Shown here: in pieces, positions 11,802-24,168 of the stretch
How the letters are laid out: each line of letters begins with the position of its first letter
Position numbering within the stretch: the first letter of the stretch is position 1
Assembly (NCBI GenBank): GCA_963924555.1
Contig: OZ004584.1
Span: forward strand, 186,001-250,000
Direction: 5' to 3'
DNA: 64,000 nucleotides
From: Crambe crambe
Taxonomy: Eukaryota; Porifera; Demospongiae; Poecilosclerida; Crambeidae
Translations under genes and position numbers: made by a program
The notes under the pieces: generated by a model
Database searches by the model: none
What the model was told of the DNA's origin: nothing
Seen by the model: the letters and a program-made list of their open reading frames with translations, nothing else

Positions 11802-12769
11802 CAAAGGGCTCACAATAACAGTCAGTCACAGGACATTTTCTTCATTTTGTCTGGTCATTTTTTCTGTTATAGCTATATTTAACTGCTATATAATTATTCA
11901 TATCCGGACAACAATAGGGTGTTATGGTGAGCCCTGCTTTCACTGTCTCTAAATAAGTAGCCACAGATCTATACCAAACACAAATTTATGGCCCATTCTC
12001 AACTCATTAACATCGGGAAATTGGCCCAGCAACTGAACCTAAATTGAGATGGATGCAACATAAAACTAGTCATAAGACTAGGAAAAAATTGTTACTTTGC
12101 TACAACATGGAAATGATGTGCTGTCTACAAAGAGGTAGACCACACTCAATAGCTTCAATATTCATAGGCTACTTATTATTATGAATGTATGTAATCATGA
12201 ATAGGGCTATATTTGGAAACAGCAATGTTATATTTGGAAGCACTTGTCATCTTAGCCAACAACTATGTATAATACATCTGCTAATCAGCCTAGCTAGCTG
12301 TTATGATTCTTTATCAGAAAAAGTCTTTATATGGATTTCTTTTCAAAACATTAATCAAACTTTATTGCAAACATTCCTCAAGAAACAGTAACTCAGTTCA
12401 CCACCTGCAACCAGCCCCACCCACAGCTATACAAATGGTTTTTGTAGGCTTCTTTAGTACCCCAACAGAAACCTGGCAAATTGTTTATCAACCAAATGGC
12501 ATTGATAACCAGGAAATTATTAGTAAAGGAGTAGAGTGGGCATGGATACTGATGACATGTCGATATAATAAGTACAAGTATATCAAACAAGTGTATCGGC
12601 GATACTTTACCATACAAGGGCAACGCCTCGACGACGCACGTGCACCGCAGGGTGCTACTAGCGCGCGCTAGCTAGCTATGATGCTGTTATACGTTAACAA
12701 GTATTATTGATGATACTGTACCATAATTATTATGTTTCAAACATGATTGATTTGTGTGAATCATACTTC

Positions 12770-15061
12770 CTAGTCCCAGACTTTTTTCTGCTTGTTGCAT
12801 TTATTCTCAAGATAATAGATATAATCGGCAAGTCTCCGTCTATCGGCAATGTCTTCATTTCTTGAACTGACACACTGATAGTACTGGTCCTTGCTCAACT
12901 TATTGCTACAGATCTTGGGGTGGTAACGATGAGAGAGAGCTGGATCTGGAGCTCTCATTACTTCCAAACCTTTACTTATCACTTCTTCGGCTAGCTGAAT
13001 ATCCTCTCCACCCCAACCCATAATTTTAGTGTTATACCCACCTAGTGTGTCATAGTCAGACTTGTAAATGCACAGCATCCCATAACCATATGTACACCAG
13101 TGACCGTGATTCCTGTTGATGGCGTAACCAAACTTCGGGTGCTCTTGGAATCGATACACATAATCCATATTGTAGTATTTGAACACCTCGGGATAGTAAA
13201 CACGCCTCCCTTCAATTGCATTACGCCGACAACGATCCAAGAAGCTTCTTTCGATTGTCATATCAACGTCACAAGTGAAGGCCAGAGCAGAAGGTTTAAG
13301 GGTGGAAATGCCAAGATGGAGTGCTCGTCCACGACTGAATTCACCGTTACCATAAATGATGTTGAACTGAGCCTTGGGGTACCTATTCTGGTAATCTTTG
13401 AGGGTTGATTGAATGGTGACTCGATCCTCTTTACCATACAGAACCAGATTCAACCGACAGTTTTCCTTGACTCTGAGGCAAAGGTACTCGTAGATTTTCA
13501 TGAATTCAGCAAATCTTGAGTTTACGTTGCTCAGGGGAACAATGAAATCAATCATCTTGTTCATTGACTCTGGACCGGCATCTTCCAACACCAAAGGTAC
13601 TGACTGATGTGGACGAAGAACGTGCATTCTTTGAATCTCCTTTTTCCCATTTCCATTTTTTATTTCCACATCTAAAATAAGCTCCTTCCCTCTAATGCCT
13701 AGGTAGCGGAAAAAACCGTAATCCACTCTGACGTAAGTTGAGTTGTGGACATGCAATTTCCTCTGTAATACAGTGGCCTGTTGAGCTGTCGATTCCACTT
13801 CCAGTTTCAGTTCTCCATCGTACCACTCTCGAGGTTCAAGCCGGTGACTATAATAAGACGACGTTGGATTCACGACATTCCAACCCCTAACCTCTCCCAT
13901 GCTCGGCGGCGGCAGGACTTCAACCTTAAGTGGCTGAGGTATGCAAAATGAGCTGTTATAAAGTCTGTCTTCGTATTTCTTGATCTGGTTGAGATGATAC
14001 TTCAACTCCCGTATCTGGTCAACCACATGCAAGACTTTCATATGATAAGCAGCAACCACTGGATACACGGTGATAAAGTCTTTGTGCTCTTCACGCCACC
14101 CTGAGTTGGAATCTACAGAGAGGTTTTGATCATCCTCTATAAAAAATTCATGCCCTGCCTGGAAAAAAATCAAAATAAGAATTATGAATAAAGGGGGATA
14201 AAGGGGGGTGGAGAATTTTTAAAAATAATAACTCACCTTGCCAAATTTAAAGCACGATTGATGTAATGTGTTATCGAAACAGCTTCCTAAGGCTTGGTCA
14301 CCTCTGACAGTGCCTTCTGTCCAATTGAGGCAGTTTTGCAGCTGTGGTACTATTCTGTTCAAAGCACCTTGGCTGAGAAGGATACCGGGTCCACCTAAAC
14401 AGTAACCATCTTTACTGTCTACTTTTCCCATGTAGTACGTCTCATTGGGATCCATCTTGGCTAGCAACCGTTCCAATGGCTTTACTGAGACGTACACTGA
14501 TTCTGTTACTATCAAAAACCAATGATACTCAGTTATAAACGACTCTTTAATTGCCTTCAATAAGCAAAATAATTGCTCGGGTGACATGCTTGAACCATTG
14601 GAGAAATCCTTACACTCTGGGGCTAAAAAATAATTTCCATGTCTACCAAAAGTCCTTTTGGTATCTCTGGTACCAATAGCTATGTTCCATCCATTGATAT
14701 TCTGTCCCCAAGTAGTGTTCACAACGTATTGAGATACTTCTGCACTGATCAAGGGTGTAGCTATCACTGGAAGTAAAAGTCTTCTAAATAGTTTACTCTG
14801 TCGACTTTGGTGGGCTTTGGACTGCGAAACAGTACGTGTACTTCTAGAGTTAAAACTGTAAAGCTTTCTAATGACGGCAGGACTCTCAGAATCCTCCGAA
14901 GTGGATATTTCTACTTCCTTCAAAGTCTCAGTAGCAGATAGAGGAGCATTCCACGTCAATGTCAGTCCGCTTGAAAATAGGATGTAGAGTACGGTGGTTA
15001 CTAGACAGCCAACGAAAAATCCGTGTATAGAAGGTTTACTGAATCTCATCTTTGATCTCAT
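12770..15061 (-). CDS. D: chondroitin-synthase-family protein, GlcA-transferase motif lost, GalNAc-transferase motif intact
   Basis: Exon 1 is 14237-15061 and exon 2 is 12770-14158, joined in phase 0 to give about 737 aa. The ATG at 15061 is chosen because the longer frame upstream starts with TTG. The N-terminal anchor is at about residues 13-34. The fringe-like domain keeps TWG and YCLGGPG but reads VTESV where active enzymes have a DDD motif. The CHGN domain keeps CDVD (DVD 572-574), GHWCTYGYGMLC, GWGGED and LSHRYH. It is predicted to be a GalNAc-transferase subunit of a Golgi chondroitin polymerase. The intron is only 78 bp. The gene is head-to-head with E, with 137 bp between start codons. 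Confidence 0.88.
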
Positions 15062-15198
15062 CTTCTTCGTTGTTAGGGTCAAGAGTCACTTATATTAATT
15101 ACGCGAAAGAATCCTGGGCAACGTATTAAAATTTTCGCTTTTTGCTGACTGAGCAGAAGTATAACTCGGAACTCGCTCTCGAATAGAGAGCCGAAAGA
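15062..15198. promoter_or_regulatory. Bidirectional promoter interval between D and E
   Basis: Only 137 bp separate the start codons of two divergently transcribed paralogs, so both promoters and both 5' leaders must fit here. No TATA box is obvious. Confidence 0.55.
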
Positions 15199-18100
15199 AT
15201 GGTCCTGTCAAGATACACCCAATCTTTTGTTGGAGGCGTGTTAACAGGGTGTGCGGCGGTGACTCTGCTGTTACTAGCGTCAAGCATTCTGTCCAAGGGA
15301 ATATATCTAATCTCTTGGGACGGTGATTCGAATGAAGCTCCGACTGAAGATGATATGATTGAAATATTAATGGACACCTATGAGCAAGAAGGCTTACCGT
15401 CTCCCTCGCCTGCGTTTATAGTCAAAGGCTTAGAAAAGCCAGAACCAGTGCTAAATTTCTTCACAAAAAAGGTAAAAGTATTCAAAAGGAGTGAACCAAC
15501 TCTTCATCATCCAAAGAAGCATTTTCTTACTGTTGTGGTAACATCTTCAATTCTATTGGAAAGAACTGCCAATTCCATTATGAATACATGGGGAAAGGAT
15601 ACTCCAGACTACCGTATTGTTGTGGGGACTAAAAATGATGGAGCCACCATTTCTAACCTTCCAAATATCTTGAAAACTGATCACGATGACTTCCCTGCTT
15701 TCCCTTATCTGTCGCTAGAAGAAATAGGTTTTGTATTGGATTTAGTACGACAGCATTACCTCACTCGGTATCGCTGGTTTTTTATCACTACTAGCAATGT
15801 GTATATATCCATCCAACGTTTGAGAAGTTTCCTGACTACACTGGACCCCAATAGTATGCTTTATGTGGGAAATCCCAGTAAACATAAAATGCCAAAGGGT
15901 AAACATTACTGTAATGGAGGTCCTGGAATCCTACTGAGTCACACGGCTCTGAAAAGACTAGAAGGCCAGGTCACAAATTGTCTCAACAGTTCCTCGAAAG
16001 AGTCTGGCTACGTAGCGTTTGGAAAGTGTGTCTTTAGTCGACTACATAGAGATTGTCAACTTGGCACCAATGTAAGTTTTCTTTTTCAGTTATTACCTCT
16101 TGTATATAGGTGCAAAGAATTTTTAGGGGGTTGAAAATTATGCCCCGCCCCTCCCATTTTTCAGTGATTGCTTTGTTTTAAGTGAAAGATGTTGAAGATG
16201 CCATTGTATGGCTGAAAGGTGGCATACACCCTCCTATTGATATTCTGCCAAAGCACTAAATTAAAAGTGGTGCACATTAAAAAGGATATTGGAAGTTTTT
16301 GCCAAAGTGTTGTGTGAAATCACCATCAATTTTCGGCCAGTAGTAGCTTGAGTTTCTGTAAACCAAACTCTAGCTCTAAATGATCATTCACTATATTTGC
16401 TCTAACTTTCTCAATTCTTGACCGAATTTCACATTTAAAACAACACCAGCAAGAGAGCTCTTTGTGAGCTGGTTTTTGAAATTTGAAAGAATTAAGAAAA
16501 TAAGCAGTTCTTAAGGGCAAATAGACAAAGTCAATATACTGGTTATATCTCATACTGTCCATTGCAGGTTGGTTGTCAGGAAGGTTTGGGGAATAGGTGG
16601 ATACCATTTGTCCTATGGTTTACACAACTGCATGGATTGTATAGGACATGAAAGGATCGGGTTTCTTAGGTCCTTGTAAGCCACTACCTATTTCTCATTC
16701 CTTACTGACAACCATCCTGAAATCTACAGTAGTTGGGGTGCCATATAATTTGTGTATCATTAGTTGTGGGCAAGTCAAGTGATGGGTAGTGGACCATAAA
16801 TCTGCTGTTATGGTAAGGCCACAAGTAGTAATATGGTCTCTTCTCAGTGCCAAAAAGATTGAAAGGTTGTCTCCTTTCACATCTACCTGTTTTTGGAGCA
16901 GGCCCAGGCAGGGGGAGATATGCCAATTAATTAAAGGGGCTTTGTACCACTCTATGTTCACCAATCATTGATCAGAACACTATATAACATAAAGTGATTT
17001 TCATGTGTCAATGTTTCTTCTTCTTCTATTCTTTCCTGTTTATATGAAACACAGCTACCAACTCGGCTTGTATTTAAACTGTTATATAAACATGTAGACC
17101 AGTTGCCGAAGCCTAGTAAGTTGTTTAAGAAATTTTCTATTTCAATGTCACCCCTCCTAGGCTAGCAAATGTGCATCACGTAAAACATGTTCTCCAAACC
17201 AAATGTGAAGATAGGTTATCATTACTGAATGCATAAAATAAATGTCGTTTAATTTTGTGAAAGTAGATCTTTCTACACAGTCAAGAGTAAACTGTCATAT
17301 CTGAGGACAACACAATATCATTATCAATAGTACGGGAACTTACCTGCATTAGAGGCTACAGTAAAAAGGCACCGTTTATGCTGTGATGAAATTAGTGTGT
17401 GGTGGTGAGTGGCTTGGGATATTGAGTTTGGGTAGCTTCTCTGTTGCTATTGGCATCATTGTGATTGTTGTCCCAACTGTGACCAATTATCCCAAGAAAA
17501 TATGGATCAGCTGCTTCCATAGTCAGCCCCCTAGACTCAACATCCACTTATCCAACTTCCATCAGTCTAATACAAACTTGGCTTTTCTAAAAAAAATTTT
17601 TTTAACCCTCTGCCCGCTTATTCAAGCTCCGGATCCCTCCCTCCCTCCCTCCCACTGGCTATAATACACACATATTACAGACTACCATACTTGGCGCACC
17701 TCGCATAATATCAAGTGTTAGGCACTGGTTATTAAGCTTACCTTACTTAACTTCTTTGCAGCCGTATCACGTGGTAGCTATCAGAAATAATACTCGCCAG
17801 AAATGATCTCGCTGTTAAATGCTTGACAGTGCATCTACACTACACAGTGTAATGTCAGGTAGGAAGGGAGTTCTAGACTGCACAAAGTATTTTTGTAGTT
17901 GACTGCACCTGTAACATGCTGTCCAGCATGTACTTTAACTGTGTTCTACAGTCCACTCTACACAATACAATATGTCACACACCCAATCCCTAAATTTCCC
18001 AAGGGGAAATTTACACACTAACCATAACCTTTTGTATATGGCTGGTATTACAACCACAGACATCTGATAAGTTTCCTTTGTGTCTTAGGCACTAGGCCTG

Positions 18101-20243
18101 GATTGCATTGGCACCGATTGTAGGCACTAGGCTAAGCATTACAGCTTTCTATGTATTCAGCTGCCTGCCACTTATAACTCAACAGCAAAATCTTCTCACT
18201 GTGACTCAAATGTTGCACATTGCCCTAGTAATGACATCATTGGTTCCTATACCTGCAAAAAAATAAATCATTGACAAGGTAACCCCAAATGATAATGCAT
18301 CGTAATCAAGTCTACTATGTGCCAAAGCATCAAGTCTTTTAAAAGACAAATACCTTAGCATGCTTCCAAATATTTGACCATACCTTTATTCATCTTTCTC
18401 ATGTTGCAATCACTCATTATTATTATTTAATAAGGGCACCTGGCCCATTTTTAATGAGCCTCATCATTTCTCAAATCAATGTGCTCTGATGAAATTGTTC
18501 CATCATGTTTTCTGGACTAGCCCTGTCATATATACACGATTTGGGAAATTTCTTTCTTTTCCTGTTTACTTGTACACAAATGTCTCTACGGTACAGTGCC
18601 TCCAACCTGTGAACTTTGATTCCAGTATAAAGTACATGAATTTCAGTACTTTCAGCCATTTTATAAGTAATTGTGTGTTACCTAAATAGTATTTTAGGTC
18701 AAATTTCAGTAAGAATACCGATGAATCAGTATTGTTGGTTGGAGGTGGATTTAGCTGAACCACAAATATGTGAAATTTTTCACTCCTTCCTCAGGTTTCC
18801 CTGGAAAGTTACTTCATGTATGATGGGAAAGTTATATCACGAGAACCCTCAAACCTCTGGAAACCACAGTTTGAAAATATGATTACTCTCTACCCAATAC
18901 GTGACAACCACCACATGGAGGCCGTTCATGCCTTTAGCCTCTCCAGAGAAATCAGCAACCACCAAACAGAAGCAATTTATCTTCAAACAATGCTGAATGA
19001 GAATTCTATTTGTGTAAATTCCTCCAAAGAGTGTCCATTACCTTCTCCAAAGATCTCTGCCATGACTAATTATTCCAATTTCAGTATGAAGTGTCAATTG
19101 TTCAAGCGAGGTTATATTCCTGAGCTTCGCAGGAAAGTGGTGAATTGGGAGATTGTGGAGGGTACCAGAGTTTACAATAGTTGGGATCTTTCCCCTCAAT
19201 CTATGGTGCAAGGTGACTTTAATAAGGAGTTGCAATATGTAGCCAACCAAGCCCTTGCTGTCTTGAAACAAGATATTCCTGGCGTACAGCTTCTTAACGT
19301 GGTCACTTCATATGTTCGGTATCGAGGAAGCACAGGACGTGAGTACATACTGGATTTGGAGTTAAAGGGGACCATGGGACCCTTTGAAAGGCGTGTCTCT
19401 CTCCTTTTCCCTCATGAGCCAAAATTGAAATTGTTACCCGATGCTCCACCTAATGCCAGAACGATACAAATTAATTTTATTGTTCCCCTGAAGAGTCTCA
19501 GCCGTGCCAAATTGGGAAAATTCCAAAAGCGATTTTACCTCATGTGTTTGAAGAAGAAAGAAAATTGTAAAATTATATACATTTTGTTTAGTGCCTCCAA
19601 AAGAGAACTGTCTTTTTTGAAGGCTTATTTGGCACGTTACAAACGAAGATATTCTCATTTTAGATACGACTGGATCCATGCCAATGAGAAGTTTAATTGG
19701 AGTAGAGGATATGAATTAGGAATGTCTAAACTTGCAAATAACGATTTGGCTTTCATTGTATCAACAGACTTGAGCATTGCAGAGCATTTCATGAATCGAT
19801 GTCGCAGAAATACTCTTCAGGGAACTCGAATTTATTACCCAGAGATCTTCAAGTATTATAACATGCGATATGTTTATACTGGAAAGAGACACCCTAGGCA
19901 TTATGATTATATTCGACAGCACGGACACTGGGCCTCAGATCAAGCAGCCTGCATCTATAAATCAGACTTTGTTGCAATCGGAGGGTTCAGTGTTATCAGC
20001 CAGTGGGAAATAGATCCCCATTTAATCCAAGCTCGAATCAACGGCACACTGGAAGTAATGAAAGCTCCAGATCCAGGGATTTCTCGCTGGTATGAACAAA
20101 AACACTGTGATTCCAAACTACCTCCTGCTCAGTTTTCTAGTTGCGTAAGTGCACGCAGTGACAACCTTGGGGATAGAATTAGTTTAGCAAACTATTTGCT
20201 CCTGTTGGAGACAAAGTGTGGACAAGATGATCATAAATCGTGA
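15199..20243 (+). CDS. E: chondroitin-synthase-family protein with both catalytic motifs degenerate (candidate pseudoenzyme)
   Basis: Exons 15199-16071 and 18795-20243 are joined in phase 0 across a 2.7-kb intron to give about 773 aa. The N-terminal anchor is at about residues 9-31. The fringe-like domain keeps TWG and YCNGGPG but has TTSNV in place of DDD. In the CHGN domain the position of CDVD reads STDL and the GWGGED region reads SQWEID, although RCRRNTLQG, YYPEIFKYYN and HGHW are well kept. The frame is fully open, so this is not an obvious pseudogene. It is probably a structural or regulatory partner of active cluster members, as CHPF-type proteins are in vertebrates, and that role is inferred. 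Confidence 0.85.
16375..16460 (-). repeat. Dispersed repeat R3, copy 2
   Basis: On the - strand it reads TTTAAATGTGAAATTCGGTC, then AAGAATTGAGAAAG, matching the copy at 7484-7560. It lies in the intron of gene E. Confidence 0.6.
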
Positions 20244-20452
20244 TCAATTGTGTCTTTGTTTAGTGTCATCATTATTTATTTTTATGCAATTTGTAATTAC
20301 TATCACTTCCAGGATCTTCTAATTATACGTCATTGGCAAAAAAATTAATTGAATTAAAGGGCGTGGCAGCACAACAAAAAATTTATTATTATTACACGCG
20401 CGAATCCACAGGTGCACGTGCAATTCATGTGACCCATGACCTTTGTATTACC

Positions 20453-20463
20453 TGGTGCGCGCA
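20453..20463 (+). promoter_or_regulatory. GC-rich promoter motif upstream of gene F
   Basis: GGTGCGCGCAG lies 67 bp before the start of F, in a short CpG-containing stretch (20395-20475) resembling the NRF1-like promoter motifs elsewhere in the window. This is a weak match. Confidence 0.3.
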
Positions 20464-20529
20464 GACCTCGCAGGCCACACCCCCACCAACACAAGACTAA
20501 TATAAATACTGTAGCTAGAGGAGCAGGGA

Positions 20530-23009
20530 ATGTCAACTGGAAAGCCTCAGAAAGCAGGATCGAATCAAGAGAAAGGATACAAATACTTTATATTCGGTGT
20601 TGTGACGGGCTGTATGCTCTATGGTTCCTTCAGTGCCATATCATTGAACACAAGCTGGAGTCATGGGAGAGTGTCTTCCAGTCCAGTGGATGACAACGTG
20701 GGGGGTAACAGATTACTCTCTGTCATAGTGACAAGTGTCTCCCAAGAGCTGGAAGTGTCTGAGATGATTGGAAGGACATGGGGTGCTCATAGCACCTACA
20801 GAGTTGCAACAGGGGGTGGCGAGGAAATACAATCAAACATTTTTCTACTTGCAAAGAGGTGTGGTGACTTCCCGTCTGGAGCGGCTCCATCTCCAAAACA
20901 AATGTTCTGCCTTTTGCAAGTCATCCACGATTCTTATATCAACTTGTACCAGTGGTTTCTCATTGGTAGTGTGGAACTTTATGTGGCCATACCACAGTTG
21001 GAACGATATCTGAATCAATTGAATCCATACTCTTTGCTTTATCTCGGCAGACCGCAGTATTCTGCTTTCTTTCACGGTCATTACTGCCTGGGTGGACCTG
21101 GTGTGATACTCAGTAAAGTTCTCTTGCAACAGTTGGTGTTTTACTTGCAGACGTGTGCCAACCAGGATTCTGCTGGCAACTGGGATCTTGCCCTGGGGCG
21201 GTGTCTGGGGGATAAATTACAGGTCACCTGTCGCACGTCAGATGAGGTGAGGAGGAACTAGGTCCATTATTAAGGGTAGTGGCACATTCCACTGGTTGCC
21301 AAGGAAGCCAATCTCGTTATCTTATTCACCTATTCATGTTGTATGGTAATGTCCCCTGGAAGTTATGTAAACATTTGTGACCACATGGTTACCGTGTGCC
21401 ACCACCCCCTTACAGGGTATCATCCCCTCTCCTGACAACACAGAATCTTGTATCGATGCCTGATTTAGCTACAGGGATCTCTTGGTTCCCATCTGATGGG
21501 TTTCTGATTGAGGGAAGTCTCAACCTATTCATTTTATTCTTGTAGGCTACAGGCCGCTTCATTTGGAACAAGGGTCCCTCCATCAAACCACTCCAACTTC
21601 AGACTGATGAAAAGTTCTCCAATATGCTCACCTTCTACCCCATCATAGACTCCGCCCACATGAATGTAGTCCATTATGTGGCCATGGCACGAGAGGCCGC
21701 TTACCACCAGAGCAGAGCCAATGCTTTCAGACATTTACTGAACTCCTCGCAAACTTGTACAAACTCTTCTTCTGCTTGCATTTATGTCCCAGAAGGGAAG
21801 GAGATTATGATCCAAAACTACACAAGACTAACTCGTTGTCCCAAGCAATCTAGTGGTGGGTATCATCCCGCATACGCCAGGCGGAAAGAGGAAGTCCTTG
21901 ATTGGGAAACCATTGAAGGAAACTATATTTATACATCGCACAGTACAGCTGCTGCTGTCTCATTGTTCGGTGAGAGAAAATCAGAGTTGAATCTTGTCGT
22001 AGAGAAGGCAGTTGAAGTAATAAACCAAGCCTCTTCGATTGGGTATAAATTAGGGAGGATCATTAGTGCTCACGTACGCTACAGAGGCTCTGTGGGAAAT
22101 GAGTTCATTTTGGATTTGGAGTTATCAGGAGGTGGCAAGAAGATAAAGAGAAGGGTATCTCTTATTCGACCACATACCTTTCAAGTGAGGGTAATAGAAG
22201 ACGCACCATCGAAACTCCTTGATAAGACCATCGATTTTGTAGTTCCTTTGAGTAATGTCAACAATCGCTTTGGCAACTTTATTAAGAACTATGAAGATGT
22301 GTGTATTAAGACTGGGGAAGCATGCAGGTTAAACTTAGTCGTCTACGGCACAGAAGATGTAAATAGAATAAGAACTCAAATGGAAGCGTTGAAGAAGAAA
22401 TATCCAAAGTTTCTCTACAAAGTGATTCCGGGACAGGGGAAGTTTAGTAGGGCACCATCGCTGGATCAAGGAATGGCCGTTTTAGAAAGCTCAGATCTTG
22501 CTTTCGTTTGTGACGTTGATATGTCTATAGGTCAGACATTTCTGGACCGATGCAGGCAAAACACGATACAAGGGAAAAGGGTCTATTTCCCCACAATCTT
22601 CAAGTTTTATAATATGGATTATGTGAACTGGGGCACGAGAAACAAGGTAAGTTACAGCATTAACTCCCAGCACGGTCACTGGGGGACGTATGGTTATGGT
22701 ATGATGTGTATTTATAAGTCGGACTACTCGAAAATCGGAGGTTATAACAAGAAAATCAGAGGCTGGGGAGGCGAAGACTATGCCTTCACTGATCTAACTG
22801 TTAAGAAGAAGTATGAAATATTCAGGGCCATAGAGCCTTCCCTCTCTCATCACTGGCATCCAAAGAACTGTGACGGCTTGAGCAGATGGCAACACTCCAG
22901 TTGTTTATCTTCGAGGAGTTTGGTTTTAGCAGGAAGAGGTCAGTTGGCTATGTACATTGATTTCTTGGAGAAGAAATGTGGCGTTAGGAATGGACCTGCC
23001 AGACACTGA
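20530..23009 (+). CDS. F: chondroitin-synthase-family protein, GlcA-transferase motif lost, GalNAc-transferase motif intact
   Basis: Exons 20530-21246 and 21546-23009 are joined in phase 0 to give about 726 aa. It has the shortest N-terminal half of the cluster, with an anchor at about residues 17-38. The fringe-like domain keeps TWG and YCLGGPG, but the DDD position reads GSVEL. The CHGN domain is intact: FSRAPSLDQGM, CDVD (DVD 562-564), GHWGTYGYGMMC, GWGGED and LSHHWH. Predicted GalNAc-transferase half-enzyme in the Golgi. The small intron contains a TIR element (21270-21412). It is transcribed toward DDX42, and the two stop codons are 456 bp apart. Confidence 0.88.
21270..21412. mobile_element. 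MITE of the TTAAGGGTGGTGGCA terminal-repeat family, copy 1
   Basis: Left end TTAAGGGTAGTGGCAC (21270-21285) and right end GTGCCACCACCCCCTTA (21396-21412) are imperfect inverses. It lies inside the intron of gene F. The same ends occur at 30969 and 31424 in an intron of gene G. Confidence 0.6.
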
Positions 23010-23465
23010 AAAAGGTATTGCTGCTTGCAAAACAGACTCCCCCCTCTCTCATTTCTCCATCAACAATGAAATTGTTTTACTTTCATTTTATAGTGAATGT
23101 CATTTATTAGTGAAATGAAATCCAATTAAAACAATAGATACCTTACCTCAGACTTGATTATGTGTGTGTGGCCTGTAAGTACTAAGCACTGCATTGCATC
23201 TCAGCCATTAGCATCAGAATTGATAAGGGGAGGGGCAGATGTAGAGACAAGGCAAAGGGGGGAGGGGCAGATAGGGGAGAAATAAGGGGGAGGGGCAGAT
23301 GTAGAGATAAGGGGGGAGGGCAGGTGTAAGGGATAAAGAGTTTTTGCACATTTGGTATATGTATAAAATAAATTTAATCCAATTGAGCCCTGAGGGCATG
23401 GCCTGGGGGTATAAGGGGTGAGCGAGTGGGTGTGCACTGTATGAGGGAAGGTACATGTCCTCAAG
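23010..23465. other. Convergent 3' spacer between F and DDX42
   Basis: Contains a degenerate GGGGAGGGGCAGATGTAGA tandem array (about 23225-23325). No coding sequence was recognised. Confidence 0.6.
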
Positions 23466-24132
23466 TTAGTCCCAGCGACTCTTCCGCTTCCTCTTTGGGG
23501 GAGGGGCCTCACTGGATTCAGTGGGTGTGGTTTGTGAGGGGCTTAACGTGGAGAGGGAAGAGGCTGAAGAAGAAGCTTGCTTGAATCTCATTTTGTAATT
23601 ATTGAGGTAAGTTGCTTTGAGAATGGATGTTTTGTTTCCACCAGGTCCCACCAAGGACCCCATGGGACCCAGGGATGCTGCTGCAGGAACATTCACGGTG
23701 CTGTCCCTGCTAACAGTAGCCATGGTCTGAGAGAGAGAGAGAGATGGTCACTTACACAGGAAAGAGAGAGAGAAAAAAAAATTTTTTTTACCTCACTGGT
23801 GGCTCCAAGACCAGGACGAACTCGATAAGTCCTTGATCCACCAGATCCTCGCCCTTTTCCTCCCTTCCTTGCTTCCCCTTGTCCAGCCACACCCCTTCTC
23901 CCCCCATGCTTCTGGCGAGAACGTCTGAATCGAGGATTCTGCATGGCTATGGACATCAACTCCTCAGGCACTCTCTGGTCGGCCACTTCCTGTGAGAGAC
24001 AAGGAAAAGGACACTCTGAAAGAGGACAAACCTCACAACTAAAGATGATCTAATGTCTACAAAATAAAGAGGACAACCTCTCTACAAAGGACAAAAGGAT
24101 GTGTTTCAAGTGTGTCTATTATTCAAAGGTTC

Positions 24133-24168
<36 letters not shown>

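Larger units (their letters stand above)
10710..12769. other. Spacer between genes C and D (both - strand)
   Basis: Contains the likely promoter of C, with an NRF1-like GCGCGTGCGC at 10871-10880 and GCTAGC runs at about 10820-10837. It also holds a foldback at 11213-11262 and a MITE at 11668-11801. No coding exon is seen. Confidence 0.6.

Noticed and set aside
12303..12671. 122-residue open frame between C and D
   Set aside because: No similarity to any family I know, no splice partners and an AT-rich composition like the surrounding spacer.
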